Positions 8,450 through 17,924 are shown, counted from the first letter of the stretch. The stretch: DNA of 56,773 nucleotides from Pseudomaricurvus sp965662505 (GCF_965662505.1 NZ_CBFIHX010000008.1:1-56773), one strand, 5' to 3'. The notes: generated by a model from the sequence alone, not told the origin. Translations and numbers: made by a program.

Positions 8450-9715
8450 TCACCATTGACCGTCACGGGAAAGCCTTTCCAGCTTGCGCTGTAATTGAGG
8501 CAAGGCTACCGCGGCGGACTTTTTTCCCGCGAGCACATCGTGAACGGCATAGTAGAATTCTGCACTGACACGTGCGTACTGATCACCGGTAATGCGAGAC
8601 GGACGAGCCACGGCATTCTCAAAAGATTCGTAGAGCGTGCCAAAAAAAGGGGTTGCCGCCAGCACATCCGCATCCTGATACAGTACGGGGATGGTCGGAT
8701 TGTAAGAGCCTGCAGTGGCACGACGTTTTTGCTCAGCGTAGCTGGTCAGATATTGCACCAGGTCAGCGGCAAGCTGCGGGTATTTAGAGTATTTAGAAAC
8801 CGCCAACTGCCAACCACCCAACACACCGCTGTGATGCCCCAGTTTTCCACCGCGCGGCAATGCAATCACGCCGATCTTACCGCGGACCGGACTGTCTTTG
8901 GCGTTGCCCAACGCCCAGGCGTATGGCCAGTTACGCATAAACACGGCATTACCGGACTGAAAAACTCCCCGACTCTGCTCTTCGTCGTAATTCAAAACTC
9001 CCTGGGGGGCAATGTCACCTATCCAGCTGGAAGCCAGCTCCAGCGCCGCAATAGCCTGCGGATTATCAATCGTGACTTCACCCTGATGATTCACCAGAGT
9101 GCCACCACCAAAACTGTCGACCCACTCCAAAGCATCACATGTCAGGCCTTCATACCCTTTGGCCTGAAAGACAAAACCCTGCATGCGAGAGTGTCCTGCC
9201 TCTCGCTCGGCGTTTTGGATATGCCGTGCAATGCGGGTGAGCTGTTGCCAAGTGGTCGGCGGCGTATAGGCGTATTGCTCTAACAGGTCTTTACGGTAAT
9301 AGAGCACACCCGCCACCGTAAACCACGGCATCGCAACCAACCTGCCATCGATGGTGTTATTGGTAATCAGCGTTGTGAAATACTGGCGGGTGGTGTTTTC
9401 GCCAATATAGCGGGAGAGGTCGATTAAATGTGGAGCCAGCGTACCCGGCCAGACCACATCGATTTGAAGAATGTCGATATCCGACGAACGGGAAGCCAAA
9501 ATTTGCTGATACAGCGCAAAACGTTCGGAGGCCGAATTCGGTGTTGAAATGATCTTCACCGGAACACCTGTTTCGCTCGACCAGCTGTCGACCCCCTGCT
9601 GACATAACTGAAGCTCTACACCCAGTGCACCACAAGAGATGGCAAGACGTTCACTCTCTGCGACAACGCTGCCGCAGAACCACACCAGCAGCAAGGTCAG
9701 CGCCATGCGCCTCAT
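8450..9715 (-). CDS. Periplasmic sugar-binding protein of the ABC importer (MalE/ThuE-like)
   Basis: 421 residues with a signal peptide (MRRMALTLLLVWFCGSVVAES, cleavage near 19). The fold matches family 1 extracellular solute-binding proteins: DILQIDVVWPG, then AMPWFTVAGVLYYRKDLL and, near residue 260, a GNAVFMRNWPYAWAL motif common to ThuE/TMBP-type disaccharide receptors. AAGGAG lies a few bases before the ATG. It is the first gene of the transporter operon. A small direct duplication (SKYSKYP) occurs near residue 305. Trehalose, maltose or sucrose are plausible ligands but unproven. Confidence 0.88.
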   Translation of the reverse strand: MRRMALTLLLVWFCGSVVAESERLAISCGALGVELQLCQQGVDSWSSETGVPVKIISTPNSASERFALYQQILASRSSDIDILQIDVVWPGTLAPHLIDLSRYIGENTTRQYFTTLITNNTIDGRLVAMPWFTVAGVLYYRKDLLEQYAYTPPTTWQQLTRIARHIQNAEREAGHSRMQGFVFQAKGYEGLTCDALEWVDSFGGGTLVNHQGEVTIDNPQAIAALELASSWIGDIAPQGVLNYDEEQSRGVFQSGNAVFMRNWPYAWALGNAKDSPVRGKIGVIALPRGGKLGHHSGVLGGWQLAVSKYSKYPQLAADLVQYLTSYAEQKRRATAGSYNPTIPVLYQDADVLAATPFFGTLYESFENAVARPSRITGDQYARVSAEFYYAVHDVLAGKKSAAVALPQLQRKLERLSRDGQW

Positions 9716-9736
9716 GGTATTTTGCTCCTTATGTTA

Positions 9737-9779
9737 TTAATCGTTATTTATTCTCTTGTATCTTTATAGTTACGATTAA
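9737..9779. promoter_or_regulatory. Inverted repeat in the sugar-transporter promoter
   Basis: TTAATCGT (9737-9744) and ACGATTAA (9772-9779) are perfect inverted arms, 27 bases apart. The distal arm lies in the spacer of the predicted promoter (9763-9791), the proximal arm about 15-20 bases downstream of the likely transcription start. This placement suits a dimeric or looping repressor. No regulator gene is adjacent. Confidence 0.35.
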
Positions 9780-9791
9780 CAACACAAGCAA
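9763..9791 (-). promoter_or_regulatory. Predicted sigma-70 promoter of the sugar ABC operon
   Basis: On the minus strand, TTGCTT (9791-9786), exactly 17 bases, then TATAAA (9768-9763). The binding-protein ATG follows at 9715 with AAGGAG in between. Expected transcription start is near 9756. Confidence 0.5.
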
Positions 9792-9864
9792 GCAACAGGC
9801 CAGACTGAAAATTCAGCGTCTTTATAAAGTATCTGTGAAGTGATGCGTGCTTGAAACAATGCTC

Positions 9865-11865
9865 CTACGAAGCCTGTAACGAAAACTCATCCACCAATAA
9901 TTTCAACCGGCCAGAAATTTCTGCCAACTCCACGCTGGCTTGCGCCACCTGTTCAGAGCCTTCGCGCACATCATGGAAAGACTGATTCATATTGGAAACA
10001 TTGCGATTAATTTCCTCCGCCGCACAGCTCTGCTGCTCGATAGCAGTCGCCACCTGAATGTTCATGTCCATCACTCTCTGATTGGAATGCCCAATGGTTT
10101 CAAGCGCCGCGCCCGCCACCTTCACCTGAGAGACAGCATCTTGCGCCTGCGTCTGGCTCTCCTGAATCCGCACAACGACCTGCTCAGCTCCGTACTGCAC
10201 TCTTTCTACAATCTGGTTAATTTCTTCGGTGCTGGTCTGCGTTTGTTTAGCCAGATGGCGAACTTCGTCAGCGACGACCGCAAAGCCTCGACCGTGCTCT
10301 CCCGCCCTGGCAGCCTCAATAGCGGCATTGAGAGCTAACAAGTTTGTTTGTTCCGCCACCGAACGAATCACTTCCATGACCGACGTAATCCCCACCGTAT
10401 CTTCAGCCAGCGTATGAATGGCCTTCACGGAGTGATCCACCGACGTCTCCAGTTCTGCAATCACTGCCATGACACTTTGTACGATTTCTTGCCCCTGATC
10501 AGCATTGGTTTGTGCATTACTGGCACACTCACGAGCCTCATTGGTGTTGCCGGCAATTTCCTGAATGGTCTGCGTCATTTCATGTATAGCCGCCGCCAGC
10601 TGTTCGGACTCTGCCAGTTGTCCCTCAATCGTGGTGCAGGCTTTTGCGCTGATCACCGACGTTTCTTCTGAGGACGACGAGACCTGAAAACTGACTTGCG
10701 ACACCTGATCGATCACTTGCGAGAATTTGTCCAACGTTTGGTTTAAGGCTATCGCCATTTCACCCAATTCATCCTTTGAATACAGCTCTGCCCTCAAGCT
10801 CAGATTCAAATCGTTGCCGACTGAAGAAATCGTGGTCACCAAGCTATCCACCTGCCGATTGATCCGCCAGATAATCTGCAGGCCTAGACCGGCAGTTCCC
10901 AAAACCACCAATACAGCCAATAGAAGTTGCAACGTCTTGTTCCATCGAGCCTCTTCCACCAATTGCTGTGCCAGCACGGCCACGTCTTCTGAGGCCGAAG
11001 CCGCCAGATCAACCAAAGAATTAATGCGCTTGGTGGACAATTCAAACCACTGATTCGCGGAGAGTCCCAGCGAATTGACATCGGCACGATCCTGCAACAA
11101 CGCCGACTGAATTTGAGTGACCGCCTTGTTTACTTCTGAACTTTCAAACGCCCTGACAACTGATTCACCCTGCGGGTAGTCCATTTGCTGAACGCTGTTC
11201 AGGGCTCGCTGCTGCTCAGAAACTAAAGGCACATGCCGGGATATAATGCTGAATCCATATTGAGCAGACGCAAACGCTTCTGACAGTACCGCCCGCTCAA
11301 TACCGGATGCCTCTTGCGCCTCAATGATGGCCGTCAGATACAGCAGTCGAGTCTGCATTTCAGATTGATGACCACGCATGGACAGCAAGCGAATATGATT
11401 AATCGCCTCCTGAGCCAGTTGAGTGTATTGAATAACCGCCTGAGCCGAGGTAAAGACACCCTGGTCCACTGGTTTTCTCAGGGAAGGCAAGAGCGTATAA
11501 CCTTGCAACACACGGTTAATACTATTCAACTCATGACTGCCCCCCTGCGTTTTCGCCTCAACTTTCGTCTCAACACCAACAACACGGTTTAGCTCTTGAA
11601 GGGCATTATCGAGAAGTGTTCGCCGGGCTTTTAATTTGGCCTGCAAAGGTGCACCGGCTAGCACTGCCGACGATAAGCCACGCTCGACCTGAGTGTGGGT
11701 TAATACTTCCCTGAGCGCCCCGATCAAAGCCACATCTTTCAAAGTCCTTTCAGCAGCCTTTTCTACCTGAAGAGTTTCCACCGCGTTCATAACAGAGTAG
11801 TGACACACCGCCACAAGGGGAATAAACAACACTGCCAGTAATTTTTTCTTGATCGTCAACCGCAT
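9865..11865 (-). CDS. Methyl-accepting chemotaxis protein with NIT sensor domain
   Basis: 666 residues. TM1 is at about 8-28, followed by a long periplasmic helical sensor (about 30-305). Its LREVLTHTQVERGLSSAVLAG stretch is typical of the NIT (nitrate/nitrite sensing) domain. TM2 lies at about 310-330, then HAMP, then the MCP signalling domain with the hairpin tip EQTNLLALNAAIEAARAGEH. There is no C-terminal NWETF-type CheR tether. A perfect flagellar sigma-28 promoter (11945-11971) precedes it, so it belongs to the motility regulon. NIT domains bind nitrate or nitrite in some proteins; the ligand here is inferred only. Confidence 0.9.
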   Translation of the reverse strand: MRLTIKKKLLAVLFIPLVAVCHYSVMNAVETLQVEKAAERTLKDVALIGALREVLTHTQVERGLSSAVLAGAPLQAKLKARRTLLDNALQELNRVVGVETKVEAKTQGGSHELNSINRVLQGYTLLPSLRKPVDQGVFTSAQAVIQYTQLAQEAINHIRLLSMRGHQSEMQTRLLYLTAIIEAQEASGIERAVLSEAFASAQYGFSIISRHVPLVSEQQRALNSVQQMDYPQGESVVRAFESSEVNKAVTQIQSALLQDRADVNSLGLSANQWFELSTKRINSLVDLAASASEDVAVLAQQLVEEARWNKTLQLLLAVLVVLGTAGLGLQIIWRINRQVDSLVTTISSVGNDLNLSLRAELYSKDELGEMAIALNQTLDKFSQVIDQVSQVSFQVSSSSEETSVISAKACTTIEGQLAESEQLAAAIHEMTQTIQEIAGNTNEARECASNAQTNADQGQEIVQSVMAVIAELETSVDHSVKAIHTLAEDTVGITSVMEVIRSVAEQTNLLALNAAIEAARAGEHGRGFAVVADEVRHLAKQTQTSTEEINQIVERVQYGAEQVVVRIQESQTQAQDAVSQVKVAGAALETIGHSNQRVMDMNIQVATAIEQQSCAAEEINRNVSNMNQSFHDVREGSEQVAQASVELAEISGRLKLLVDEFSLQAS

Positions 11866-12257
11866 CTGATCGCACCCGATTCAACCGCTGAGTACTCCGC
11901 CGGGGGCACTCCGCATAAACGTATTTAATTTGAGAACAGGCAAATTATCGGCGTTAGGTGGGCGGTCTTTAGAGAAAATTAGAGTGCTTGTAAACCGATT
12001 GTATCTTTATATCGAAAACGCTTCACGCCGGTGCATAGCGATGGAAAAATCACCAAAACAGGGCGAAGAAATCACCCCGTATAGCCGATTTTCTAGCCAG
12101 AACAGTGAGAAGTAATAGCCCTTAACTTGGCCGACCTAAACGATCACCGTGTCATTGAAGTGTTCTTTTTTCCTATAGATTAGCCCAGATGCACCTTGCT
12201 CCCGGAATCGCTCTACCTCATCATCAATCAACAACGAAAATGACCCAGAGAGAGACC
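11866..12257. other. Divergent intergenic region, chemoreceptor / acyl-CoA synthetase
   Basis: About 390 bases between two divergent genes. The left half holds the sigma-28 promoter of the chemoreceptor. For the acyl-CoA synthetase, I see an AGAGAG ribosome site just before ATG 12258 but no clear sigma-70 promoter. No RNA gene or strong palindrome stands out. Confidence 0.4.
11945..11971 (-). promoter_or_regulatory. Sigma-28 (FliA) flagellar-class promoter of the chemoreceptor
   Basis: Minus strand reads TAAAGACC, 11 bases, GCCGATAA. The consensus for sigma-28 is TAAAGTTT-N11-GCCGATAA, so the -10 element is a perfect match, the spacing is exact and the -35 core TAAAG is exact. It lies about 80 bases upstream of the chemoreceptor ATG. 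It implies that the organism is flagellated and has a FliA regulon. Confidence 0.85.
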
Positions 12258-14195
12258 ATGAGCAATCCCTATCTCCCGACCCGCTTTGAAATGACCGGCA
12301 TGAACGCTCTGCAAGAACTGGAAACCACGCCCTGGAGCGACTACTCATTGCCAGAAAGCACTTACGCGCTGTTAAAGAATGCTGCTGAGTATTTTGGTGA
12401 GCAGACAGCACTGCGGTTTCTGGCACAGGGCACGCCAGAAGAAGAGAGCCAGACCTACAACTTTGAAGAGCTGCTGGAAAAGGTCACCCAAACCGCTAAC
12501 GCGCTGCACGGACTGGGTATTGGATCCACTGATACCGTCTCTATGATGCTGCCAAACCTGCCTCAAACGGTCTTCACCATCTGGGGAAGCGAAGCCGCGG
12601 GCATTGCCAACCCCATCAATCCCCTGCTGGAAACTGAACACATTGCGGCATTGCTCAATGAGACCCACTGTTCGGTACTGGTGACACTGGCGCCCCTGCC
12701 CGGTAACGACCTGTGGCAGAAGGCCCAGGCAGTGATCGATACCGTGCCTAGCCTCCGCACCGTGATTACCGTGGATATGGCGCCGATACTGCCAGCCGAA
12801 GCCCAAGCGGCCGTACGCTCACAGCGCCCTGACTACCTGCAGCCCCTGCAACGCCTCGACGGTTCAACAGTGGAAGTTCGGGATTTTGACGCATTGATAG
12901 CCTCACACGATGGCAGCTCACTGGACAGTGGCCGTCAAATCGCTGCCGGGGACATCGCCTCCTACTTTCACACGGGCGGCACCACCGGCACGCCCAAGCT
13001 GGCGCCCCACACTCACGCCAATGAAGTCGCCTGTGCTTTCCAGGTGAATACCTCACTGCATATCGAAACGGGCAATGTCACCCTGATTGGTCTGCCGATG
13101 TTTCACGTCAATGCGGTATTTACCAGTCTGGCGGCCTGGATTGGCGGTGCCGGCATCCTGCTGGGAACCCCTCAGGGCTATCGCAATCCCCAACTGATGG
13201 AGAACTTCTGGGCGCTGGTGGAAAAGTATCAGGTCACCTCCTTCAGCGCCGTGCCCACCATTCTCACCGGACTGCTCAATTTCCCCACCGAGGGCTATGA
13301 CTTATCGTCTCTGAAATACGCCATCTGCGGCGCCGCGCCTCTGGCAACAGAACTCGCCCACCAATTTGAACGCAAGACCGGACTCACTCTGTTTGAAGGC
13401 TACGGCCAGACCGAGGGCACCTGTGTCACGACAGTCAGTCCGCGCTTTAATAAACACCGTATCGGTTCAGTGGGCTGTCGTCTTCCCTATATGGGATTGC
13501 GGATCGTCGAAGTGGATGAAAAAACCGGAGCATTTATACGCGACTGCGACGTCAACGAAGCGGGCGTCGTCGCCATCAGTGGCCCCAATGTGTTTTCCGG
13601 CTACAAACAGCCGGAACACAACAAAGGTCAGTGGGTAGAAGACGGCTGGTTTAACACCGGCGACCTTGGACGCCTGGACGAAGACGGTTTCCTCTGGCTT
13701 ACCGGCCGCAGCAAAGATGTCATCATTCGCGGCGGTCACAACATTGATCCGCAAATGATTGAAGAAGCTTTCTTCAAACACGAAGCGGTGGCTGATGTCG
13801 CTGCCATTGGCAAACCCGACGCCCGCGTCGGCGAGCTTCCCGTGGCTTTCATCCAGTTGAAAAAAGGTTGTACTGCGACAGAGGAAGAGCTACTCGCCTT
13901 TGGTCAGGAACATATTCACGAACGGGCCGCTATCCCCAAGGAGATTTTTATTATTGAAACTCTACCCTGCACCGCTGTGGGCAAAGTCTTTAAACCGGAG
14001 TTGCGCAATAACGTGGTGGAAAAACTGGTTCGCGCAGAGCTGGCCCAGCTGAACATCGAAAACGCTGAATTGAACGTTCAAACCGATAAAAAGTTTGGCC
14101 AGTGGGTCACGGTAACTCTGTCGTCCGGCGACAGGGCTGAAAAGGTTAAAGACTCGCTGGGTCGGTATGCGTTTAAAACCACCGTAAACACCTGA
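12258..14195 (+). CDS. AMP-forming acyl-CoA synthetase (ANL superfamily)
   Basis: 645 residues from ATG 12258, preceded by AGAGAG; an upstream GTG/TTG-type start at 12189 would add a hydrophilic leader. The P-loop-like motif YFHTGGTTGTPKLAPHTH (about residues 234-251), the A5 motif EGYGQTEG, A7 WFNTGDLG, A8 LTGRSKDVIIRGGHNI and the A10 lysine region TAVGKVFKPELR identify an acyl/aryl-CoA ligase. A C-terminal extension of about 60 residues follows A10. It activates a carboxylic acid to its CoA thioester. Substrate unknown; it stands alone between oppositely oriented genes. Confidence 0.88.
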   Translation: MSNPYLPTRFEMTGMNALQELETTPWSDYSLPESTYALLKNAAEYFGEQTALRFLAQGTPEEESQTYNFEELLEKVTQTANALHGLGIGSTDTVSMMLPNLPQTVFTIWGSEAAGIANPINPLLETEHIAALLNETHCSVLVTLAPLPGNDLWQKAQAVIDTVPSLRTVITVDMAPILPAEAQAAVRSQRPDYLQPLQRLDGSTVEVRDFDALIASHDGSSLDSGRQIAAGDIASYFHTGGTTGTPKLAPHTHANEVACAFQVNTSLHIETGNVTLIGLPMFHVNAVFTSLAAWIGGAGILLGTPQGYRNPQLMENFWALVEKYQVTSFSAVPTILTGLLNFPTEGYDLSSLKYAICGAAPLATELAHQFERKTGLTLFEGYGQTEGTCVTTVSPRFNKHRIGSVGCRLPYMGLRIVEVDEKTGAFIRDCDVNEAGVVAISGPNVFSGYKQPEHNKGQWVEDGWFNTGDLGRLDEDGFLWLTGRSKDVIIRGGHNIDPQMIEEAFFKHEAVADVAAIGKPDARVGELPVAFIQLKKGCTATEEELLAFGQEHIHERAAIPKEIFIIETLPCTAVGKVFKPELRNNVVEKLVRAELAQLNIENAELNVQTDKKFGQWVTVTLSSGDRAEKVKDSLGRYAFKTTVNT

Positions 14196-14244
14196 TCGCT
14201 GACCACCAAGCCATGCCTGTAAAATACAGGCATAACAAACAGTC

Positions 14245-14279
14245 ATAAAAAAAGCCGATGTTCTCATCGGCTTTTTTTA
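14245..14279. terminator. Bidirectional intrinsic terminator
   Basis: A-tract, AAGCCGATG, loop TTCT, CATCGGCTT, then a T-tract. The perfect stem with A and T runs on both sides serves both convergent genes, the acyl-CoA synthetase (plus) and rhlB (minus). Confidence 0.9.
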
Positions 14280-14294
14280 TTCACAAAGGGCTGA

Positions 14295-15965
14295 TTATCG
14301 GCGGGGTGAAGAATGTCGACGACCATCACCACTGCGGCCGCCGCTTCGACCGCCACCACCGCTTTGACCGCCACCACCACTACGACCACCACTGCGATGT
14401 TGGCCTCCGCTGCGCGAGCGGCCATCGCGATCGCCTTCAGCGGATTTCTTTCTCGGCGCCATGGCCGGAGTTTCCGCCAACAGCTCTTCAGGGGGCTGCT
14501 CGCACTTTAAATGATCACCCACCAATTCCTGAATCGGCATCAAACGGAACGCATCATCTTCGCAGGCAAAGCTGATAGAGGTACCGGTTTTACCCGCACG
14601 GCCGGTACGGCCAATACGGTGAATGTAATCTTCCGGCTCTTCTGGCAGGGTAAAGTTCACCACGTGGCTGATACCATCGATATGAATACCACGACCGGCC
14701 ACATCCGTTGCCACCAGTACTTTCAGCTTCCCTGATTTGAAACCGTCCAGCGTTTTCACACGACGATTTTGAGCAATCTCACCAGACAACAAGCCCGCAG
14801 CGAAACCGTGACGCTCCAGTTTCTCATGCAACTTCCGGCATTCATCACGGCGGTTGGCAAACACAATCAGGCTGTCCACATCATCCTGATTCAGAATGTT
14901 GTACAACAGCGTGTATTTCTCTTCCGTGGAAGAAAGGAAGATATGCTGGGTAACGGTATCCGTGGCAACGCTCTCGGGTTCGATTTCGATGCGCTTGGGT
15001 TCTTCTGTCCACTGATCCGCCAGAGTGAGTACGTCGTCGGTAAACGTCGCAGAGAACAGCAGCGTCTGACGATGAGTCTTTTTCGGCGTCTGGCGAATAA
15101 TACGTTTCACTTGCGGAATAAAGCCCATGTCCAGCATGCGGTCGGCTTCATCAATGATCAGCACTTCCACCTGATCCAGATACACATCCTGATTGCCGCA
15201 GAAGTCGAGCAGACGACCAGGAGTGGCAACCAGAATATCCACCAGATCTTCCTGCAGGTGACGCTGCTGCTTGCCGTAATCCATACCACCCACCAGCGTG
15301 TGAACTTTCAGATCGGTGTATTTGGTCAGCAGCTTGGCATCGTCAGCAATCTGGATTACCAGCTCGCGAGTCGGTGCGATAATTAATGCACGAGCCTCAC
15401 CCGCGTAGCGTTCGCCTTCAACCGGGTGCTTCAGCAGATCATCAATGGTGGAAACCAGAAACGCAGCGGTTTTACCGGTGCCGGTTTGCGCCTTGCCCAC
15501 CATGTCGTGACCATTGAGAGTCAGAGGCAGGGATTGCGCCTGAATCGGGGAACAGTACTCGAAACCCAGATCAGCAATACCGTGCATCAACTCCAGCGGC
15601 AGATCCAGATCGTGAAAGCGGGTTTTGCCTTCCACAGGCGGTACTTTAAATTCATCCAGGGTCCACGGAGCCTGCTCAACCTTGGGAGATTCTTTCTGGC
15701 GCTGATGGTGGCGCTTGCCGCCGTGCGGATGCTGAGACTTGCCGCCCGACTTTTTAGCAGCATTCTGCCCGCGGTTGGAGGATTTACCTCCAGTATTAGG
15801 CTTGGCTCCGGCGGGTGACTTGCCGCCACCTTTGGGCGCATCCGTTTTCTGACGGTTGCTCGCCTTGGCTGCGGATTTTTCGGAGCCGTTTCTGGCTCCA
15901 GAATTGGCACCGGAGTTCCCGCCGGTGATTTTACGGAATAGTTTACCGATCAAAGTAGGTCTCAT
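14295..15965 (-). CDS. rhlB: DEAD-box RNA helicase RhlB
   Basis: 556 residues. A basic, low-complexity N-terminal extension (about 1-95, rich in Gly, Lys, Asn) precedes the helicase core: Q motif LGFEYCSPIQAQSLPL, motif I AQTGTGKT, Ia PTRELV, II DEADRMLDMGF, III SAT, V VATDVAGRG and VI HRIGRTGRAG. A Gly/Arg/Ser-rich tail (about 505-556) is expected to bind RNA. The core closely follows the Pseudomonas RhlB type, including VATDTVTQHIF. RhlB unwinds RNA and in many gammaproteobacteria helps the degradosome. The RGG-like tail distinguishes it from E. coli RhlB. Confidence 0.88.
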   Translation of the reverse strand: MRPTLIGKLFRKITGGNSGANSGARNGSEKSAAKASNRQKTDAPKGGGKSPAGAKPNTGGKSSNRGQNAAKKSGGKSQHPHGGKRHHQRQKESPKVEQAPWTLDEFKVPPVEGKTRFHDLDLPLELMHGIADLGFEYCSPIQAQSLPLTLNGHDMVGKAQTGTGKTAAFLVSTIDDLLKHPVEGERYAGEARALIIAPTRELVIQIADDAKLLTKYTDLKVHTLVGGMDYGKQQRHLQEDLVDILVATPGRLLDFCGNQDVYLDQVEVLIIDEADRMLDMGFIPQVKRIIRQTPKKTHRQTLLFSATFTDDVLTLADQWTEEPKRIEIEPESVATDTVTQHIFLSSTEEKYTLLYNILNQDDVDSLIVFANRRDECRKLHEKLERHGFAAGLLSGEIAQNRRVKTLDGFKSGKLKVLVATDVAGRGIHIDGISHVVNFTLPEEPEDYIHRIGRTGRAGKTGTSISFACEDDAFRLMPIQELVGDHLKCEQPPEELLAETPAMAPRKKSAEGDRDGRSRSGGQHRSGGRSGGGGQSGGGGRSGGRSGDGRRHSSPRR

Positions 15966-16110
15966 TCTGGCTGTTCAAAACGGCGCCAGTATAACACCCA
16001 TCCAGCCTGAATGTCGCTCCGCCCCAGAGCTGGCAAGGCCAACAGGGCATTTTGGCACCTCAATCCAGCCAAATTCACGACCATTCCGTGCTTTTTGGGT
16101 GTGTGAGAGC

Positions 16111-16893
16111 CTATTGAGCCGTATACCCCCCATCCATGACCTGCACACTGCCCGTGATATTTCGGCTCGCCGAACCACAGAGAAATACCGCCATGGCGCC
16201 AAGATCTTCCACATCGGTAAAGCGTCCCGTGGGTTGAGCACCCAGCAGCACCTCGTCCATTACCTGCTGTTCGCTCAATCCACGCGCTTTGGCGGTATCG
16301 GCAATCTGGTTCTCAACCAGAGGCGTCAGCACATAACCCGGGCAGATGGCATTGCAGGTGATACCGCTTTTGGCCGTCTCCAGCGCCACCGTTTTGGTCA
16401 AGCCGATCACGCCGTGCTTGGCCGCTACGTAAGCGCTTTTGTACGGTGACGCCACCTGTCCGTGAATAGAGGCGACATTGATGATGCGCCCCCAACCTCG
16501 GGATTTCATACCGGGCAACACATTCTGAATACCGTGGAACACACTGCTCAAGTTAACCGCGATGATGCTGTCCCAACGCTCTGCGGGAAAACTTTCTACC
16601 GGTGCCACATGTTGGATACCGGCGTTGTTCACTAAAATATCCACTCCCCCCAACAGCTCTTCAGCAGTCTTTACCATCATGGACACTTCTGACGCCTGAG
16701 ACACGTCGGCCGGACAATGGAAGACGTTTACGCCGTACCTGGCCGACAAGCCCTCGCGTAAGGACTCGACTTCACTCGGCTCACCGAAACCATTGAGCAT
16801 TATGTGGCAGCCAGCCTGAGCGAGAGACTCTGCAATAGCCAATCCAATACCACTGGTCGATCCTGTCACTAAAGCAACTTTGTTCTTTAACAT
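16111..16893 (-). CDS. bdhA: 3-hydroxybutyrate dehydrogenase
   Basis: 260 residues, classical SDR. The cofactor motif TGSTSGIG is at 10-17, NNAG at about 90, and the catalytic Ser (NVASIHG) and YVAAK (Tyr-x-x-x-Lys) at about 142-159. The sequence HGQVASPYKSAYVAAKHGVIGLTK and the C-terminal GSVQVMDGGYTAQ ending are characteristic of D-3-hydroxybutyrate dehydrogenases, which oxidise 3-hydroxybutyrate to acetoacetate with NAD+. It lies 83 bases after the alpha/beta hydrolase on the same strand, suggesting cotranscription. The role is likely in use of PHB-derived or imported hydroxybutyrate. Confidence 0.87.
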   Translation of the reverse strand: MLKNKVALVTGSTSGIGLAIAESLAQAGCHIMLNGFGEPSEVESLREGLSARYGVNVFHCPADVSQASEVSMMVKTAEELLGGVDILVNNAGIQHVAPVESFPAERWDSIIAVNLSSVFHGIQNVLPGMKSRGWGRIINVASIHGQVASPYKSAYVAAKHGVIGLTKTVALETAKSGITCNAICPGYVLTPLVENQIADTAKARGLSEQQVMDEVLLGAQPTGRFTDVEDLGAMAVFLCGSASRNITGSVQVMDGGYTAQ

Positions 16894-16976
16894 AACTCTA
16901 TCCTGTCAACCGGACTTGTTAACCGGCACATGCCATCATCCACACCTGCAGCCTCACTCCAGTGAAGCGGCTGCTA

Positions 16977-17858
16977 TCAAAACTGCGTCAAAAAGTGCCG
17001 AATAGCAGACACTGCCGCCTCTTCATCCAGTGCAGGCGCATGCCCCACACCCGGCACTTCAACCGCCGTCAACTCGGGTTGTTCTGATTGCATCCGCAAA
17101 AAGCAGGCCTCCGATAACAAATCAGACAACTCACCCCGCAACACCAGCAGAGGAAGGCCTGTTAAATTCTTAAACAATGCCCAGGGGTCGCTGGGTGACG
17201 CTGCTTTTTGATCTTCGGTTAATGGTGCCGAGATCATGGGATCATAATCCAACACGGGAACCCCCTGAGCGTTTTCCCGAAACAAACGCCGGGTCATCGC
17301 CAGCCACTGTTCCTCAGTGTAAGAGGGATAACACACCGCATTCATCTCGCGGGTTTGCTCTACCGCATCCACCCAATTATTGACTGGGCCTTTTTTCCCA
17401 AGGTATCCCATAATGCGACCGATACCCCTGGGATCCACTTCCGGCCCGACATCGTTGATCACCATCCCGGCGATACGCTCCGGACACTGATTGGCCATTA
17501 GCATACCCATCAAGCCCCCCATTGAAGTGCCAATGATGATTACCTTGTCCATCTTCAGATGATCCAGCAACTGCCACATATCCTGCACATAGGTCAGTAA
17601 ATGGTAGCGTTGGTATTCCGTATCCCACTCTGATCGACCCCGACCGCGCTGTTCAGCCACCACCAAACGGTGTTTACCATCCAGCGCTGTGGCCAGAGGT
17701 TCAAAGTCCGCAGAGTTACGAGACAAACCGTGCAAACATAATACCGGCACACTTTCGCTGTTGCGGTTGCCATCAGAATTACCGTCGGGGTGATAATCCC
17801 GCGCGTACAACTGCAAGCCATCGTCAACCGGATAAAAGATGTCTTTGTATTTCGTCAT
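16977..17858 (-). CDS. Alpha/beta-fold hydrolase
   Basis: 293 residues, no signal peptide. The HGLSRNS oxyanion region is at about 43-49, the nucleophile elbow GTSMGG has Ser112, a likely acid Asp sits near 244 (GELSDLL), and His273 (GVGHAP) completes the triad. The family includes esterases, lactonases and oligomer hydrolases; the substrate cannot be read. Residues 23-36 (DGNSDGNRNSES) form an Asn/Ser/Gly-rich insertion between the first strands. Lying between a TonB receptor and a 3-hydroxybutyrate dehydrogenase, it could cleave an imported hydroxyalkanoate ester. That is inference. Confidence 0.8.
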   Translation of the reverse strand: MTKYKDIFYPVDDGLQLYARDYHPDGNSDGNRNSESVPVLCLHGLSRNSADFEPLATALDGKHRLVVAEQRGRGRSEWDTEYQRYHLLTYVQDMWQLLDHLKMDKVIIIGTSMGGLMGMLMANQCPERIAGMVINDVGPEVDPRGIGRIMGYLGKKGPVNNWVDAVEQTREMNAVCYPSYTEEQWLAMTRRLFRENAQGVPVLDYDPMISAPLTEDQKAASPSDPWALFKNLTGLPLLVLRGELSDLLSEACFLRMQSEQPELTAVEVPGVGHAPALDEEAAVSAIRHFLTQF

Positions 17859-17884
17859 GGCCGTTCCTGAAAAACATCGCTGTT

Positions 17885-17924
17885 AAAAAGGGGCCTCACA
17901 AAACAGTGCAGCAGTGTGAGGCCC
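17885..17924 (-). terminator. Intrinsic terminator after the TonB-dependent receptor
   Basis: GGGCCTCACA (17891-17900) pairs perfectly with TGTGAGGCCC (17915-17924) around a 14-base loop. On the minus strand it is followed by C and five T. It lies 20 bases beyond the receptor stop and separates that transcript from the hydrolase/bdhA genes. Confidence 0.85.

Noticed and set aside
8495..9283. 262-codon open frame on the plus strand opposite the sugar-binding protein
   Set aside because: It lies wholly antisense to a gene with clear signal peptide and family motifs, has no ribosome site, and its translation is Arg/His/Cys-rich without family features.
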